Shown: positions 25,912 to 35,317 of the stretch, in pieces
Numbering within the stretch: the first letter of the stretch is position 1
Layout: every line of letters starts with the position of its first letter
DNA from: CAVWNR01 sp963756525
Lineage (GTDB): Bacteria; Actinomycetota; Actinomycetes; Mycobacteriales; Jatrophihabitantaceae
Assembly: GCA_963756525.1 (NCBI GenBank)
Contig: CAVWNR010000004.1
Span: forward strand, 1-64,000
Length of the DNA stretch: 64,000 nucleotides
Direction of reading: 5' to 3'
Position numbers and translations under genes: made by a program
Notes under the pieces: model-generated
The model's database searches: none
What the model was told of the DNA's origin: nothing
The model's input: the letters and a program-made list of their open reading frames with translations, nothing else

Positions 25912-26654
25912 TCAAGTCAGAGTTCCGAAAGCTCATCACGACCCAGGTGTGGTTCTGGCTGCTGCTCGCCACGCTGGCGCTCACCGCGCTTGGCGTAGTC
26001 GCCCAGCTCGCACCGAGCGATGCCGTGCACAACACTCCCCACGACATTCGCACCGTGTTCACCACGGCGGACAATGCCTACATCGCGGTGTTCGTGCTCG
26101 GTGTGCTCAGCGTGACCACTGAGTTCCGCTATCAGACGATCACCCCGACGGTGCTTGCCACGCCGTCGCGGTGGGCGCTGGTCACCGCCAAGATGATCAC
26201 GTACGCGATCGCAGGGGCGGTCTACGCGACGCTGTGCGTCCTCCTGCAGATCGCGATGGCCCTGCCGTGGCTGTCGGCCAAGGGCTTCAGCGTGTCGCTC
26301 GGCGACTACGGGATCCCCGGTGCCCTGGCCGGCGTGTTCGCCGTCGTCGCGCTGTTCGGCATCGTCGGGATGGGCATCGGTGCGCTGTTGCGCAACCAGA
26401 TCGTCGCGGTGACGATCGGCGTGGTGTTCCTGCTGATCCTGCAGAACCTCGTGCTGATCATTCCGGTCGTCAAGCACGCCTATCCGTACCTGCCGGGCGG
26501 CGCCGACGCGGCGATCCTCGGAACGGTGGCCGACCGAACGGTCAACGACGTGCACCTGCTGCCGACCGCCGGCGGCGTGGTGGTGCTGCTGCTGTGGGCC
26601 TTTGTCCCGGCCATCCTCGGCGCCAGCCTGACCCTCAACCGCGACATCACCTGA
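25899..26654 (+). CDS. ABC-2 type transporter permease
   Basis: 251 aa with about six membrane helices, starting MGGLIKSEFRKLITTQVWFW, the usual ABC-2 N-terminus. The segment VTTEFRYQTITPTVLATPSR is the cytoplasmic coupling region of this family. The GTG start lies inside the last codons of the ATPase gene, so both are coupled. It is the partner of the preceding ATPase; the pair exports an unknown compound. Confidence 0.87.
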   Translation: MGGLIKSEFRKLITTQVWFWLLLATLALTALGVVAQLAPSDAVHNTPHDIRTVFTTADNAYIAVFVLGVLSVTTEFRYQTITPTVLATPSRWALVTAKMITYAIAGAVYATLCVLLQIAMALPWLSAKGFSVSLGDYGIPGALAGVFAVVALFGIVGMGIGALLRNQIVAVTIGVVFLLILQNLVLIIPVVKHAYPYLPGGADAAILGTVADRTVNDVHLLPTAGGVVVLLLWAFVPAILGASLTLNRDIT

Positions 26655-26735
26655 GCCGCGCGCCGGCGTAACCTGAGAGGCCGGGTAAGCAGCAGACCTC
26701 TCGACATCGAGAGACGACGAAGGCGGCCGTAGAAC

Positions 26736-29700
26736 GTGGCGACGACGGACCAGTCGAGAACCAGTCGATCCACCCCTTCGATCGGCGGCGACTTCGGTGC
26801 CAACGAGTGGCTCGTCGAGGAGATGTACGAGCGCTACCGGGCCGATCCGGAAAGCGTCGACGCCGCCTGGCACGACTTCTTCGAGGACTACCGCCCGGCG
26901 GCGACGACCGAGGCACCGCCCGCGGTCCCCGCTCCGGAGGCGCGCCAGCGCAAACCCGCCGCCGAGCACGACACCGGCCAGCCTCCGACGCCGCCCGCCG
27001 CGGCAGCCGCGGACCGGGCGGCTGACGAGCGCCGGGCGAAGGGTGGCGACGCGTCGACCGAGGGGCACCGGGCGTCGACCAAGGCCGACGCCTCGGGCAA
27101 AGCCGACGGCGCCACCAAGTCCGAGCGTGCGGGCAAGGCGGAGGCCGCGCGCAAGGCGGCCGCGGGCAAGGCCGAGGGCGCGGGCGCGGGCAAGGCCGAG
27201 GGCGGCGAGACGATCCAACTGCGGGGCGCGGCCGCTCGAGTGGTCGCGAACATGAACCAGTCGCTGTCCGTGCCCACCGCCACCAGCGTGCGCGCCGTCC
27301 CGGCCAAGCTGATCGCCGACAACCGGCTCGTGATCAACAACCACCTGCGCCGGTCGCGCGGCGGCAAGGTGAGCTTCACCCACATCGTCGGGTACGCGGT
27401 GGTCAAGGCGGTCGCCGACCACCCGGAGATGAACAACCACTTCGCCGAGATCGACGGCAAGCCGACGCTGGTCACCCCCGAGCACGTCAACTTCGGGCTG
27501 GCCATCGACCTGCCGGGCAAGGACGGCGCGCGCTCGCTCGTCGTCGCGAGCATCAAGGCCGCCGAGGCGATGGGCTTCGCCGCGTTCTGGAGCGCGTACG
27601 AGGACATCATCCGCCGCGCCCGCAACGGCAAGCTCACCGCCGATGACTTCGCCGGGACGACGATCAGCCTGACCAACCCGGGCACCATCGGCACGAACCA
27701 CTCGGTGCCGCGGCTGATGGCCGGGCAGGGCACGATCGTCGGCGTCGGCGCAATGGAATACCCCGCCGAGTTCAGCGGGATGAGCGAGGAGCAGATCACC
27801 GAGCGGGCGATCAGCAAGATCATGACTCTGACGTCGACGTACGACCACCGGATCATCCAGGGCGCGCAGTCCGGCGAGTTCCTGGGCCGGATCCACAAGC
27901 TGCTGCTGGCCGACGTGTTCTACGACGAGATCTTCGCCTCGCTGCGCATCCCGTACGAGCCGGTCCGCTGGCTGGTCGACCGTGAGTTCCACCACGAGGG
28001 TCAGATCGACAAGGCCGCCCGGGTCATCGAGCTGATCAACGCCTACCGCACCAACGGCCATCTGATGGCCGACACCGACCCGCTCGAGTACACCGTCCGC
28101 AGCCACCCGGACCTCGACATCACCCGGCACGGCCTAACCCTGTGGGACCTCGACCGTGAGTTCTCGGTCGGTGGTTTCGCCGGCGCGAAGCTGATGAAGC
28201 TGCGCGACATCCTCGGCGTGCTCCGCGACGCGTACTGCCGCCGGGTCGGCGTCGAGTACATGCACATCACCGACCCCGAGCAGCGGCAGTGGATCCAGCA
28301 GCGGGTTGAGATCAAGCACGATCAGCTCGATCGGACTGCACAGCTGCACATTCTCGGCCGGCTCAACGCCGCCGAGGCGTTCGAGACGTTCCTGCAGACC
28401 AAGTACGTCGGGCAGAAGCGCTTCAGCCTCGAGGGCGCCGAGACGGTGATCGCGCTGCTCGACGCGGTGCTCGCCGAGTCGGCCGACGCGGGGCTCGACG
28501 AGGTGGTCGTCGGCATGCCGCACCGCGGCCGGCTCAACGTGCTCGCCAACATCGTCGGCAAGCCGTATTCGAAGATCTTCAACGAGTTCGAGGGGAACAT
28601 CGACCCGGGAACCGCCCAGGGCTCCGGTGACGTCAAGTACCACCTCGGGGCCGAGGGCACCTTCCGTGCGCCGAGTGGCAAGGACATCGCGGTCTCGCTC
28701 ACGGCCAACCCGTCACACCTCGAGGCGGTCGACCCGGTGCTCGAAGGCATCGTCCGGGCGAAGCAGGACAAGCTCAACAAGGGCGAGTCCGGCTTCACCG
28801 TGCTGCCGGTCCTGCTGCACGGCGACGCGGCGTTCGCCGGCCAGGGCGTGGTGGCGGAGACGCTCAACCTGTCGCAGCTGCGCGGCTACCGTACCGGCGG
28901 CACCGTCCACGTCGTGGTCAACAACCAGGTCGGGTTCACCACGTCGCCGTCCGCGTCGCGGTCGAGCCTGTACGCCACCGACATCGCCCGGATGATCGCC
29001 GCGCCGATCTTCCACGTCAACGGCGACGATCCGGAGGCGTGTGTGCGGGTGGCTCGGCTCGCGGTCGCCTATCGGCGGGAGTTCAAGAAGGACGTCGTCA
29101 TCGACATGCTCTGCTACCGGCGGCGCGGCCACAACGAGGCCGACAACCCGTCGTTCACCCAGCCGGTGATGTACGACATCATCGACAACAAGCGCAGCGT
29201 GCGAAAGCTCTACACCGAGGCGCTGGTCGGCCGCGGCGACATCACCATCGACGACGCCGAGGCGGCGCTGAAAGACTTCCGGCAACAGCTGGAGAAGGTC
29301 TTCGTCGAGACGCGCAACGCCACCGGCCGCCCCGCGCCCCAGCCGGAGCTGGAGGACCTCTCCCCCGAGCAGGACGTCACCACCGCCATCGGCGTCGAGG
29401 TGATCAAGCGCATCGCCGACGCGTACGCGAACCCGCCCGAGGGGTTCACCGTCCATCCGCGGCTCAAGCCGCAGATCGACCGGCGGGTGGCGATGGCGAG
29501 CAGCGGCGACGTCGACTGGGCCACCGCCGAGCTGTTCGCGTTCGGCTCGTTGGTGCTGGAAGGCCGGCTGGTGCGCCTCGCCGGGCAGGATTCCCGGCGC
29601 GGCACGTTCACCCAGCGGCATGCGGTGCTCGTCGATCGAAAGACCGGCGAGGAGTACACGCCGCTGCGCTACCTGGCGCAGGAGCAGGCGCCGTTCTGGG

Positions 29701-30530
29701 CCTACGACTCGCTGCTGTCGGAGTACGCGGCGATGGGCTTCGAGTACGGGTACTCCGTCGCGCGCGAGGATGCGCTGGTCTGCTGGGAGGCCCAGTTCGG
29801 CGACTTCGCCAACGGCGCCCAGACGATCATCGACGAGTTCATCTCGTCCGGTGAGGCCAAGTGGGGCCAGCGCTCCGCGGTCACCCTGCTGCTGCCGCAC
29901 GGCTACGAAGGGCAGGGACCCGACCACTCCTCAGGGCGCATCGAGCGGTTCTTGCAGCTGTGCGGCGAGAAGAACATGACGGTCGCCGTCTGCTCGACGC
30001 CGGCCAGCCACTTCCACCTGCTACGCCGCCAGGGCCTCTCGCCGGTGCGCCGGCCGCTGATCGGGTTCACGCCCAAGTCGCTGCTGCGGCTCAAGGCGGC
30101 GGTGAGCCAGCTGGACGACTTCACCACCGGCACGTTCCGGCCGGTGATCGGCGACGCGGACGCGCAGCCGTCCGCCGTGCGCCGGGTGCTGCTGTGCAGC
30201 GGCAAGATCTACTACGACCTGGCGCACGAGCGGGCCGAGCGCGGCCGCGCCGACATCGCGATCGCGCGTATGGAGCAGCTGTACCCGCTGCCGGGAGAGC
30301 AGATCCGCGCCGAGCTCGCGCGCTACCCGGAGGCGGTCGAGGTGGTCTGGGTCCAGGAGGAGCCCGCCAACCAGGGGCCGTTCCCGTTCATCGCGCTCAA
30401 CCTGCCCGAGCAGCTCGGCGGACGGCCGCTGCTGCGCGCGTCGCGGCGGTCCTCGGCCTCACCGGCGGTGGGCTCGGCCAGCGTGCACGAGGCGCAGCAG
30501 CGCGAGGTTGTCGCCACCGCCTTCGCGTAG
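26736..30530 (+). CDS. kgd: Multifunctional 2-oxoglutarate decarboxylase/dehydrogenase E1-E2 protein
   Basis: 1,264 aa. It joins an E1o N-terminal segment (GANEWLVEEMYERYRADP), an Ala/Lys/Gly-rich linker (about residues 75-160, repeated GKA words), an E2 succinyltransferase-like domain (about 165-400, with MTLTSTYDHRIIQGAQSGEF) and a thiamine-diphosphate E1 domain (from about 440; GMPHRGRLNVLANIVGKPYS, VNNQVGFTTSP). This layout is the actinobacterial Kgd/OdhA type, feeding the TCA cycle and activated by GarA-type proteins in relatives. GTG start at 26736. It stands alone apart from a small downstream gene. Confidence 0.96.
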   Translation: MATTDQSRTSRSTPSIGGDFGANEWLVEEMYERYRADPESVDAAWHDFFEDYRPAATTEAPPAVPAPEARQRKPAAEHDTGQPPTPPAAAAADRAADERRAKGGDASTEGHRASTKADASGKADGATKSERAGKAEAARKAAAGKAEGAGAGKAEGGETIQLRGAAARVVANMNQSLSVPTATSVRAVPAKLIADNRLVINNHLRRSRGGKVSFTHIVGYAVVKAVADHPEMNNHFAEIDGKPTLVTPEHVNFGLAIDLPGKDGARSLVVASIKAAEAMGFAAFWSAYEDIIRRARNGKLTADDFAGTTISLTNPGTIGTNHSVPRLMAGQGTIVGVGAMEYPAEFSGMSEEQITERAISKIMTLTSTYDHRIIQGAQSGEFLGRIHKLLLADVFYDEIFASLRIPYEPVRWLVDREFHHEGQIDKAARVIELINAYRTNGHLMADTDPLEYTVRSHPDLDITRHGLTLWDLDREFSVGGFAGAKLMKLRDILGVLRDAYCRRVGVEYMHITDPEQRQWIQQRVEIKHDQLDRTAQLHILGRLNAAEAFETFLQTKYVGQKRFSLEGAETVIALLDAVLAESADAGLDEVVVGMPHRGRLNVLANIVGKPYSKIFNEFEGNIDPGTAQGSGDVKYHLGAEGTFRAPSGKDIAVSLTANPSHLEAVDPVLEGIVRAKQDKLNKGESGFTVLPVLLHGDAAFAGQGVVAETLNLSQLRGYRTGGTVHVVVNNQVGFTTSPSASRSSLYATDIARMIAAPIFHVNGDDPEACVRVARLAVAYRREFKKDVVIDMLCYRRRGHNEADNPSFTQPVMYDIIDNKRSVRKLYTEALVGRGDITIDDAEAALKDFRQQLEKVFVETRNATGRPAPQPELEDLSPEQDVTTAIGVEVIKRIADAYANPPEGFTVHPRLKPQIDRRVAMASSGDVDWATAELFAFGSLVLEGRLVRLAGQDSRRGTFTQRHAVLVDRKTGEEYTPLRYLAQEQAPFWAYDSLLSEYAAMGFEYGYSVAREDALVCWEAQFGDFANGAQTIIDEFISSGEAKWGQRSAVTLLLPHGYEGQGPDHSSGRIERFLQLCGEKNMTVAVCSTPASHFHLLRRQGLSPVRRPLIGFTPKSLLRLKAAVSQLDDFTTGTFRPVIGDADAQPSAVRRVLLCSGKIYYDLAHERAERGRADIAIARMEQLYPLPGEQIRAELARYPEAVEVVWVQEEPANQGPFPFIALNLPEQLGGRPLLRASRRSSASPAVGSASVHEAQQREVVATAFA

Positions 30531-30534
30531 CGCG

Positions 30535-30708
30535 ATGTACTTCACCGACCGGGGCATCGAGGAGCTCGCCGACCGGCGCGGCGACGAGCAGGTCAGCTTG
30601 GCCTGGCTCGCCGACCGGCTGCAGGGCTTCGTCGACGCCAACCCCGAGTTCGAGACGGCGGTGGATCGGCTGGCGACCTGGCTGGCCCGCGCCGACGACG
30701 AGGAGTAG
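30535..30708 (+). CDS. Small DUF6104 family protein
   Basis: 57 aa: MYFTDRGIEELADRRGDEQV, then SLAWLADRLQGFVDANPEFE and an acidic end. The family is small, acidic and found in actinobacteria next to kgd; its function is unknown. The ATG lies 4 bases after the kgd stop, so it is co-transcribed with kgd, and the hairpin after it looks like the end of that unit. Confidence 0.82.
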   Translation: MYFTDRGIEELADRRGDEQVSLAWLADRLQGFVDANPEFETAVDRLATWLARADDEE

Positions 30709-30723
30709 CTCACTGGCAACCCA

Positions 30724-30780
30724 CTTTGCCCCGCCCCGACACGCTGGCGGCGCCGATTTGCGTGTCACAGCGGGGCAAAG
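30724..30780. terminator. Bidirectional hairpin terminator between kgd unit and yczE
   Basis: An 11-bp outer stem (CTTTGCCCCGC at 30724-30734 with GCGGGGCAAAG at 30770-30780) encloses an inner 7-bp stem GACACGC/GCGTGTC. It lies between convergent genes and reaches into the last codons of yczE. There is no long T-run, which is common in GC-rich actinomycetes. Confidence 0.65.
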
Positions 30781-31394
30781 TCGTGGGTAGGCGCCTCCGC
30801 CGTCCGCGGCCGGACGGCAAACAGCCGCAGGAAGACCTGGGCGAGCGGCCCGATGGCGAGCGCGTACGCCACGGTGCCCACCCCGACGGTGCCGCCGAGG
30901 AGCCAGCCGGCCGCCAGCACGGTCAGCTCGATCCCGGTGCGGACGACCCGGATCGACCACCCGCTGCGCCGCGCCAATCCGGTCATCAGCCCGTCCCGCG
31001 GCCCGGGCCCGAAGCGCGCGCCGATGTAGAGGCCGGTCGCGACGCCGCAGAGCACGATGCCGACGGCCAGATACCCGATGCGGGCGGCGAGCAGGTGCGG
31101 CGTCGGGAGCACGGCGAGCGCGGCGTCGAGCGCGCAGCCGATGAGCACCACATTGCTGAGCGTGCCCAATCCGGGCCGCTGCCGCAGCGGAATCCAAATC
31201 AGCAGCACCAGCGCGCCGACGACGATGACCACCGCGCCGATCGACACGTGCAGCCGACGGGCGATCCCTTGGTGCAGCACGTCCCACGGATCCAGGCCCA
31301 GGCCGGCGCGGACCAGCAGCGCGCTGGAGGTGCCGTAGAGCACCAGGCCAATGTAGAGCTGAACCAGTCGCCGTATCAGGCCATCATGCCGCAT
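30765..31394 (-). CDS. yczE: YczE-like membrane protein
   Basis: 209 aa, about five membrane helices: LVQLYIGLVLYGTSSALLV, the motif GLGLDPWDVLHQGIARR and a later repeat of the same type, ARFGPGPRDGLMTGLARRSG. This internal duplication is typical of YitT/YczE proteins. It is divergent from a MocR-like regulator of the YczR kind, the pairing known from other bacteria, where the regulator is thought to control the membrane protein. ATG 31394 is chosen; upstream in-frame sequence overlaps the regulator's promoter. Transport substrate unknown. Confidence 0.85.
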   Translation of the reverse strand: MRHDGLIRRLVQLYIGLVLYGTSSALLVRAGLGLDPWDVLHQGIARRLHVSIGAVVIVVGALVLLIWIPLRQRPGLGTLSNVVLIGCALDAALAVLPTPHLLAARIGYLAVGIVLCGVATGLYIGARFGPGPRDGLMTGLARRSGWSIRVVRTGIELTVLAAGWLLGGTVGVGTVAYALAIGPLAQVFLRLFAVRPRTAEAPTHDFAPL

Positions 31395-31490
31395 GAACCC
31401 ATCCTGGCCGATCACTGCGCGGCCGGCCCCTGGCCAATCAACAAGAAATGGAACGGCAGAGCAGGCCAATATGTGCAACGATGGCCTGAT
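31394..31490. promoter_or_regulatory. Divergent yczE-yczR promoter region with repeated words
   Basis: The region between the two start codons holds three direct GGCCRAT words (31406, 31432 and 31464). In addition the 11-mer GATGGCCTGAT begins at the fourth codon of both genes, in each coding direction. MocR-type regulators bind repeated sites in their divergent promoters, so these are candidate operator half-sites. The promoter itself was not identified. Confidence 0.4.
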
Positions 31491-32931
31491 GGCACCGGTG
31501 TCTCGCCTCAGCGCTCGAGCCCTCGCCTCGCTCCTGCCCGAGTTGCAGCACCTGCCCGGCCCGGTCTACGCCGCACTCGCCGACTCGATCGTCGCCCTCG
31601 TCCTCGACGGGCGGGTGGCGCCGGAGACGCGCTTGCCGTCCGAGCGCGAGCTGGCCGGCCAGCTCGGGCTGAGCCGCGCGACGATCACCGCCGGCTACGA
31701 CGAGCTGCGCGGCCGGGGCTTCCTCGCCAGCCGTACCGGTGCGGGCAGCTTCATCACGCTGCCGCGCGACGCCCGGCCGAGCCCGTCGCTCGCCCGGTGG
31801 ACCCAACTCTCGCCGCAGCACGACGAGATCGATCTGTCCTGCGCAGCGCTGTCCGCGCCCGGGGGCGTGCTCGCGGAGGCGCTGGCCGAGGCCAGCCGGC
31901 AGCTGCCGCTCGTCGGGTCGGGCAGCGGGTACGACCCGATGGGCCTGCCCGCCGTGCGCACGGCGATCGCCGATCGCTTCACGGTCCGCGGCGTGCCCAC
32001 CCGCCCCGACCAGATCCTGGTCACCAACGGCTCGCTGCACGCGCTCGACCTCCTGCTGCGGCTGCTGGTCGGCCCAGGCGATCGGGTGCTCACCGAGCTG
32101 CCGACCTACCCGGGCGCGCTCGACGCACTGCGGGCGAACGGCGCGCGCATCGTGCCGGTTCCCGTCGCGGCCGGCGGAGGCTGGCAGGTCGGTCAACTGC
32201 AGGCGACGCTGCGCCAGACGTCGCCGAGGCTGGCCTACCTCGTTCCCGACTTCCACAACCCGACGGGCGCCCTGGTCGGCAGCCAGGACCGGCGCGAGGT
32301 GCTCCGCGCGGCCCGGCGCACCGGAACGACGGTGATCGTCGACGAGTCGTTCGTCGAGCTCGGCTACGAAGCGCAGCCGGAGCGGCCGACCGCATCGCTC
32401 GACCCGTCGGTGCTCACGATCGGGTCGCTCTCCAAGCCGGTGTGGGGCGGCGTGCGGCTGGGTTGGGTCCGCGGCTCGGCCGACCTGATCCGCCGCCTGG
32501 CGGTGCAACGAGCAGCGATCGACCTGGCCGGCTCGGCGCTCGACCAGCTCGTCGGCATCACGCTCTTCGCCCGGCTGGACGAGATCGCGGCCGCGCGCCG
32601 CGCCGAGTTGCGCCCGCGCCGCGACGCGCTGCTCGAGGCGCTGGCCGCGCGGCTGCCGCACTGGCATGCACCCGTCCCGGCCGGCGGTCTGTCGGTGTGG
32701 GTCGAGCTGGACGCGCCGCTCGCTACCCCGCTGACGCTCGCGGCAGCCGGCCTCGGCGTGCAGATCGTGCCCGGTTCACGCTTCGGCGTCGATGGGACGC
32801 TCGAGCGGTTCCTGCGCCTGCCGTTCGCCCTGCCGGCGGCCCGGTTGGACGAGGCCGTCGGGCGGCTGGCGCTGGCCTGGGCGAGCGTCGACCGCGCCGA
32901 TACCGCGCTGCGTCAGCTCGTCGTCGCCTGA
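31471..32931 (+). CDS. yczR: MocR-like transcription factor YczR (GntR HTH + aminotransferase fold)
   Basis: 486 aa. N-terminal GntR-type winged helix (about residues 20-95: PSERELAGQLGLSRATITAG) is fused to a fold-I aminotransferase domain with PDFHNPTGALVGSQD and the PLP-lysine motif IGSLSKPVWGGVRLGW. In MocR factors PLP bound to this lysine acts as a sensor rather than a catalyst. Divergent from yczE. ATG 31471 or ATG 31489 are possible starts. Its end overlaps the malic enzyme gene by 19 bases (convergent). Confidence 0.88.
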   Translation: MCNDGLMAPVSRLSARALASLLPELQHLPGPVYAALADSIVALVLDGRVAPETRLPSERELAGQLGLSRATITAGYDELRGRGFLASRTGAGSFITLPRDARPSPSLARWTQLSPQHDEIDLSCAALSAPGGVLAEALAEASRQLPLVGSGSGYDPMGLPAVRTAIADRFTVRGVPTRPDQILVTNGSLHALDLLLRLLVGPGDRVLTELPTYPGALDALRANGARIVPVPVAAGGGWQVGQLQATLRQTSPRLAYLVPDFHNPTGALVGSQDRREVLRAARRTGTTVIVDESFVELGYEAQPERPTASLDPSVLTIGSLSKPVWGGVRLGWVRGSADLIRRLAVQRAAIDLAGSALDQLVGITLFARLDEIAAARRAELRPRRDALLEALAARLPHWHAPVPAGGLSVWVELDAPLATPLTLAAAGLGVQIVPGSRFGVDGTLERFLRLPFALPAARLDEAVGRLALAWASVDRADTALRQLVVA

Positions 32932-34142
32932 CCCGTCGCCTGACCCGCCGCGTGGGTCGCCGGCTGAGCCGTCGCCGGGTCAGCACGGGCAACCCCGTCG
33001 ATCCGCGCCTGCTCGGCCACGGCCGCCGCGACCGCTGGGACGACGCGCGGGTCGAACGGCGTGGGCACGATGTAGTCCGGCGCCAGGTGGTCGCCGACGA
33101 CATCACCGAGCGCTCGCGCCGCGGCGAGCTTCATGTTCTCGGTGATCGCCCGAGCGTCCGCGTCGAACGCACCCGCGAAGACGCCGGGGAACGCCAGCAC
33201 GTTGTTGATCTGGTTCGGGTAGTCGCTTCGTCCGGTCGCGACGACCGCGGCGTAGCGATGGGCGACCACCGGCTCGATCTCCGGCGTCGGATTGGCCAGG
33301 GCGAACACCACGGCCCCGGGAGCCATCCGTGCCACGGCTGCCTCCGGCACCTGCCCCGCGCTCAGCCCGAGGAAGACGTCGGCACCGGCCAGGGCGTCCG
33401 CCAGCGACCCGGTGTGCCCGGCGCGGTTGGTGAGCGCGGCCAGCTCGGCCTTGACCGGGCTCAGTCCGGATCGCTCGGCGTGCAGGATGCCCCGCGAGTC
33501 GGCGACCGCGATGTCACCGATGCCCGCGGCCAGCAGGATCTTGGCGCAGGCGACGCCGGCTGCGCCCGCGCCGGAGACGACCACCCGCAACTGCGTCAGG
33601 TCGCGGCCGGTCACCGCCGCCGCATTGCGCAGCGCGGCCAGCACGACGATCGCCGTCCCGTGCTGGTCGTCGTGGAAGACCGGGATGTCGAGCCGCTCCC
33701 GCAGCCGCGCCTCGACGTCGAAGCAGCGCGGAGCGGCGATGTCTTCCAGGTTGATCCCTGCGAAGGACGGCGCGATGCGGGCCACCGTCTCGACGATCGC
33801 GTCCACGTCGGTGGTGTCCAAGACGATGGGCACGCAGTCCAGCCCGGCGAACTCCCGGAACAGCGCAGCCTTGCCCTCCATCACCGGCAGGGCCGCGGCC
33901 GGCCCGATCGCACCCAACCCCAGCACCGCGGTGCCGTCGCTGACCACGGCCACGAGCCGCGAACGCCAGGTGTAGGTGCGGGCGAGCGCCGGCTCTTCGG
34001 CGATCGCGGTGCATACCTCAGCGACGCCGGGCGTGTAGGCGAGCGAGAGCGCCGCCCTGTCGGCCAGGGCCAGCTTGCTGCGGACCGACAGCTTGCCGCC
34101 CTCGTGCACCCGGAACACCGGGCTTTCCGGGTCGAAAGACAC
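32913..34142 (-). CDS. NAD(P)-dependent malic enzyme
   Basis: Oxidative decarboxylation of malate to pyruvate, 409 aa. Malic-enzyme motifs: SLAYTPGVAEVC, the metal-binding VFHDDQHGTAIVVLAAL and the nucleotide fold VVVSGAGAAGVACAKILL. The short prokaryotic form without a phosphotransacetylase domain. I start at GTG 34142 (MSFDPESPVFRVHEGGKLSV); about 100 codons upstream are open but low-complexity. The C-terminal tail is Ala/Thr/Gln-rich (ATHAAGQATGQATTS). Confidence 0.9.
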   Translation of the reverse strand: MSFDPESPVFRVHEGGKLSVRSKLALADRAALSLAYTPGVAEVCTAIAEEPALARTYTWRSRLVAVVSDGTAVLGLGAIGPAAALPVMEGKAALFREFAGLDCVPIVLDTTDVDAIVETVARIAPSFAGINLEDIAAPRCFDVEARLRERLDIPVFHDDQHGTAIVVLAALRNAAAVTGRDLTQLRVVVSGAGAAGVACAKILLAAGIGDIAVADSRGILHAERSGLSPVKAELAALTNRAGHTGSLADALAGADVFLGLSAGQVPEAAVARMAPGAVVFALANPTPEIEPVVAHRYAAVVATGRSDYPNQINNVLAFPGVFAGAFDADARAITENMKLAAARALGDVVGDHLAPDYIVPTPFDPRVVPAVAAAVAEQARIDGVARADPATAQPATHAAGQATGQATTS

Positions 34143-34311
34143 CGCGCTCGCCCCACAATCGTCGTTGATCGCTGCCGCTGGCGGTTCGCGCGCCGGTTCC
34201 CGCGGCGCCGCACGTCGGCGTGTGACCGGGGGTCGCCCGATCCGGTGAGTCTCGCACGGCGGCTTCGGTCGGGATGGGTAACCCCGCGCCCGGTTGCTAG
34301 CGTCGCTCACC

Positions 34312-34911
34312 GTGCAGACGCGAGCGCTCGCCATCGACGGAGCCTGGGAGTTCACCCCGCGGACGTTCGGTGACGACCGCGGCCTGTTTCTGGAGTGGTT
34401 CAAGGCGGACGTGTTCGCCGAGACGGTCGGCCAGTCGCTGACCATCGCGCAGGCGAACCAGTCGGTGTCGCGGCGCGGGGTCGTCCGCGGTATCCACTTC
34501 GCGGCCGTGCCGCCGAGTCAGGGCAAGTACGTCTACTGCCCCCGCGGCGCGGTGCTCGACGTCGTCGTCGACATCCGGGTCGGCTCACCGACGTTCGGGC
34601 GGTCGGACGCGGTGCGCCTCGACGAGGTCGAGCGGCGTGCGGTGTATCTGTCCGAAGGCCTCGGGCACGCGTTCATGTCGCTGCAGGACGACAGCGTGGT
34701 CACCTACCTCTGCACCACCGGCTACCACCCGGGGCGCGAGTTCGGCACCCATCCCCTCGACGCGGAGCTCGAGCTGCCCTGGCCCGACGACGTCGAGCCG
34801 ATCCTCTCGCCGAAGGACGCCGAGGCGCCGACGCTGAAGGAGGCCGCCGGTCAAGGCCTGCTGCCGAGCTACGAGCAGTGCCTGGCGTTCTATCGCACCC
34901 TGCGCGGCTAG
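34312..34911 (+). CDS. rmlC: dTDP-4-dehydrorhamnose 3,5-epimerase-like protein
   Basis: RmlC-type cupin, 199 aa. Epimerase signatures are seen: FGDDRGLFLEWFK, QANQSVSRRGVVRGIHF with the catalytic His, and LSEGLGHAFMSLQDDS. It normally acts third in dTDP-L-rhamnose synthesis, but no rmlA, rmlB or rmlD lies nearby, so it may serve another deoxysugar pathway or the rest may be elsewhere. GTG start at 34312. It is convergent with sodX (5-base gap). Confidence 0.88.
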   Translation: MQTRALAIDGAWEFTPRTFGDDRGLFLEWFKADVFAETVGQSLTIAQANQSVSRRGVVRGIHFAAVPPSQGKYVYCPRGAVLDVVVDIRVGSPTFGRSDAVRLDEVERRAVYLSEGLGHAFMSLQDDSVVTYLCTTGYHPGREFGTHPLDAELELPWPDDVEPILSPKDAEAPTLKEAAGQGLLPSYEQCLAFYRTLRG

Positions 34912-34916
34912 GCGCC

Positions 34917-35243
34917 CTAACCCCGCGGCTTGCGCGCAACCCGGCGCGGCAGCCAGCGGCCCGCCGGGCGGCGCAGCACCGCTCGGGCCAGCACGTCCGC
35001 GGCGCCGTGCGTTCGGCTGTCGCCTCCGGCCGCGCCGTTGTCGCTCGCCAGCCACCAGCCGTCGTCCACCGGGTAGGCGGCGCGCTTGACCACGTAGCGA
35101 TCGGGGAGTGCGCGGAACCGGGCGAGGACGACGTCATCCGGCCGGATCCGGGCCCCGTGGCGCACCAGCACCAGGTCGCCGTCGCCCAGCGTCGGCACCA
35201 TCGACGGCCCGCTCACCCGGACCGTCTGCCAGGGCAGCAGCAC
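34917..35243 (-). CDS. sodX: Nickel superoxide dismutase maturation protease
   Basis: 108 aa, signal-peptidase (S24/S26) fold. The catalytic Ser is in SGPSMVPTLGDGD and the Lys in RYVVKRAAYPVDD. It lacks a membrane anchor. Divergent from sodN, it should remove the short propeptide so that His becomes residue 1 of the Ni-hook. GTG start at 35243 with GGGGAGA 8 bases upstream; that ribosome site can pair with CTCCCC located just before it (35252-35270). Confidence 0.88.
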   Translation of the reverse strand: MLLPWQTVRVSGPSMVPTLGDGDLVLVRHGARIRPDDVVLARFRALPDRYVVKRAAYPVDDGWWLASDNGAAGGDSRTHGAADVLARAVLRRPAGRWLPRRVARKPRG

Positions 35244-35251
35244 GCCACATT

Positions 35252-35270
35252 CTCCCCATTCAGCGGGGAG
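35252..35270. promoter_or_regulatory. Inverted repeat in the sodX-sodN gap
   Basis: CTCCCC at 35252-35257 and GGGGAG at 35265-35270, separated by 7 bases. In the sodX transcript the second-transcribed arm is the ribosome-binding site of sodX, so the hairpin could hide it. It could equally be a binding site for a nickel-responsive repressor. Confidence 0.4.
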
Positions 35271-35317
35271 TAGGGTCGGCGAAAAGGTCACTTCAGGCCA
35301 ACAGGAGGTCATCCGCG

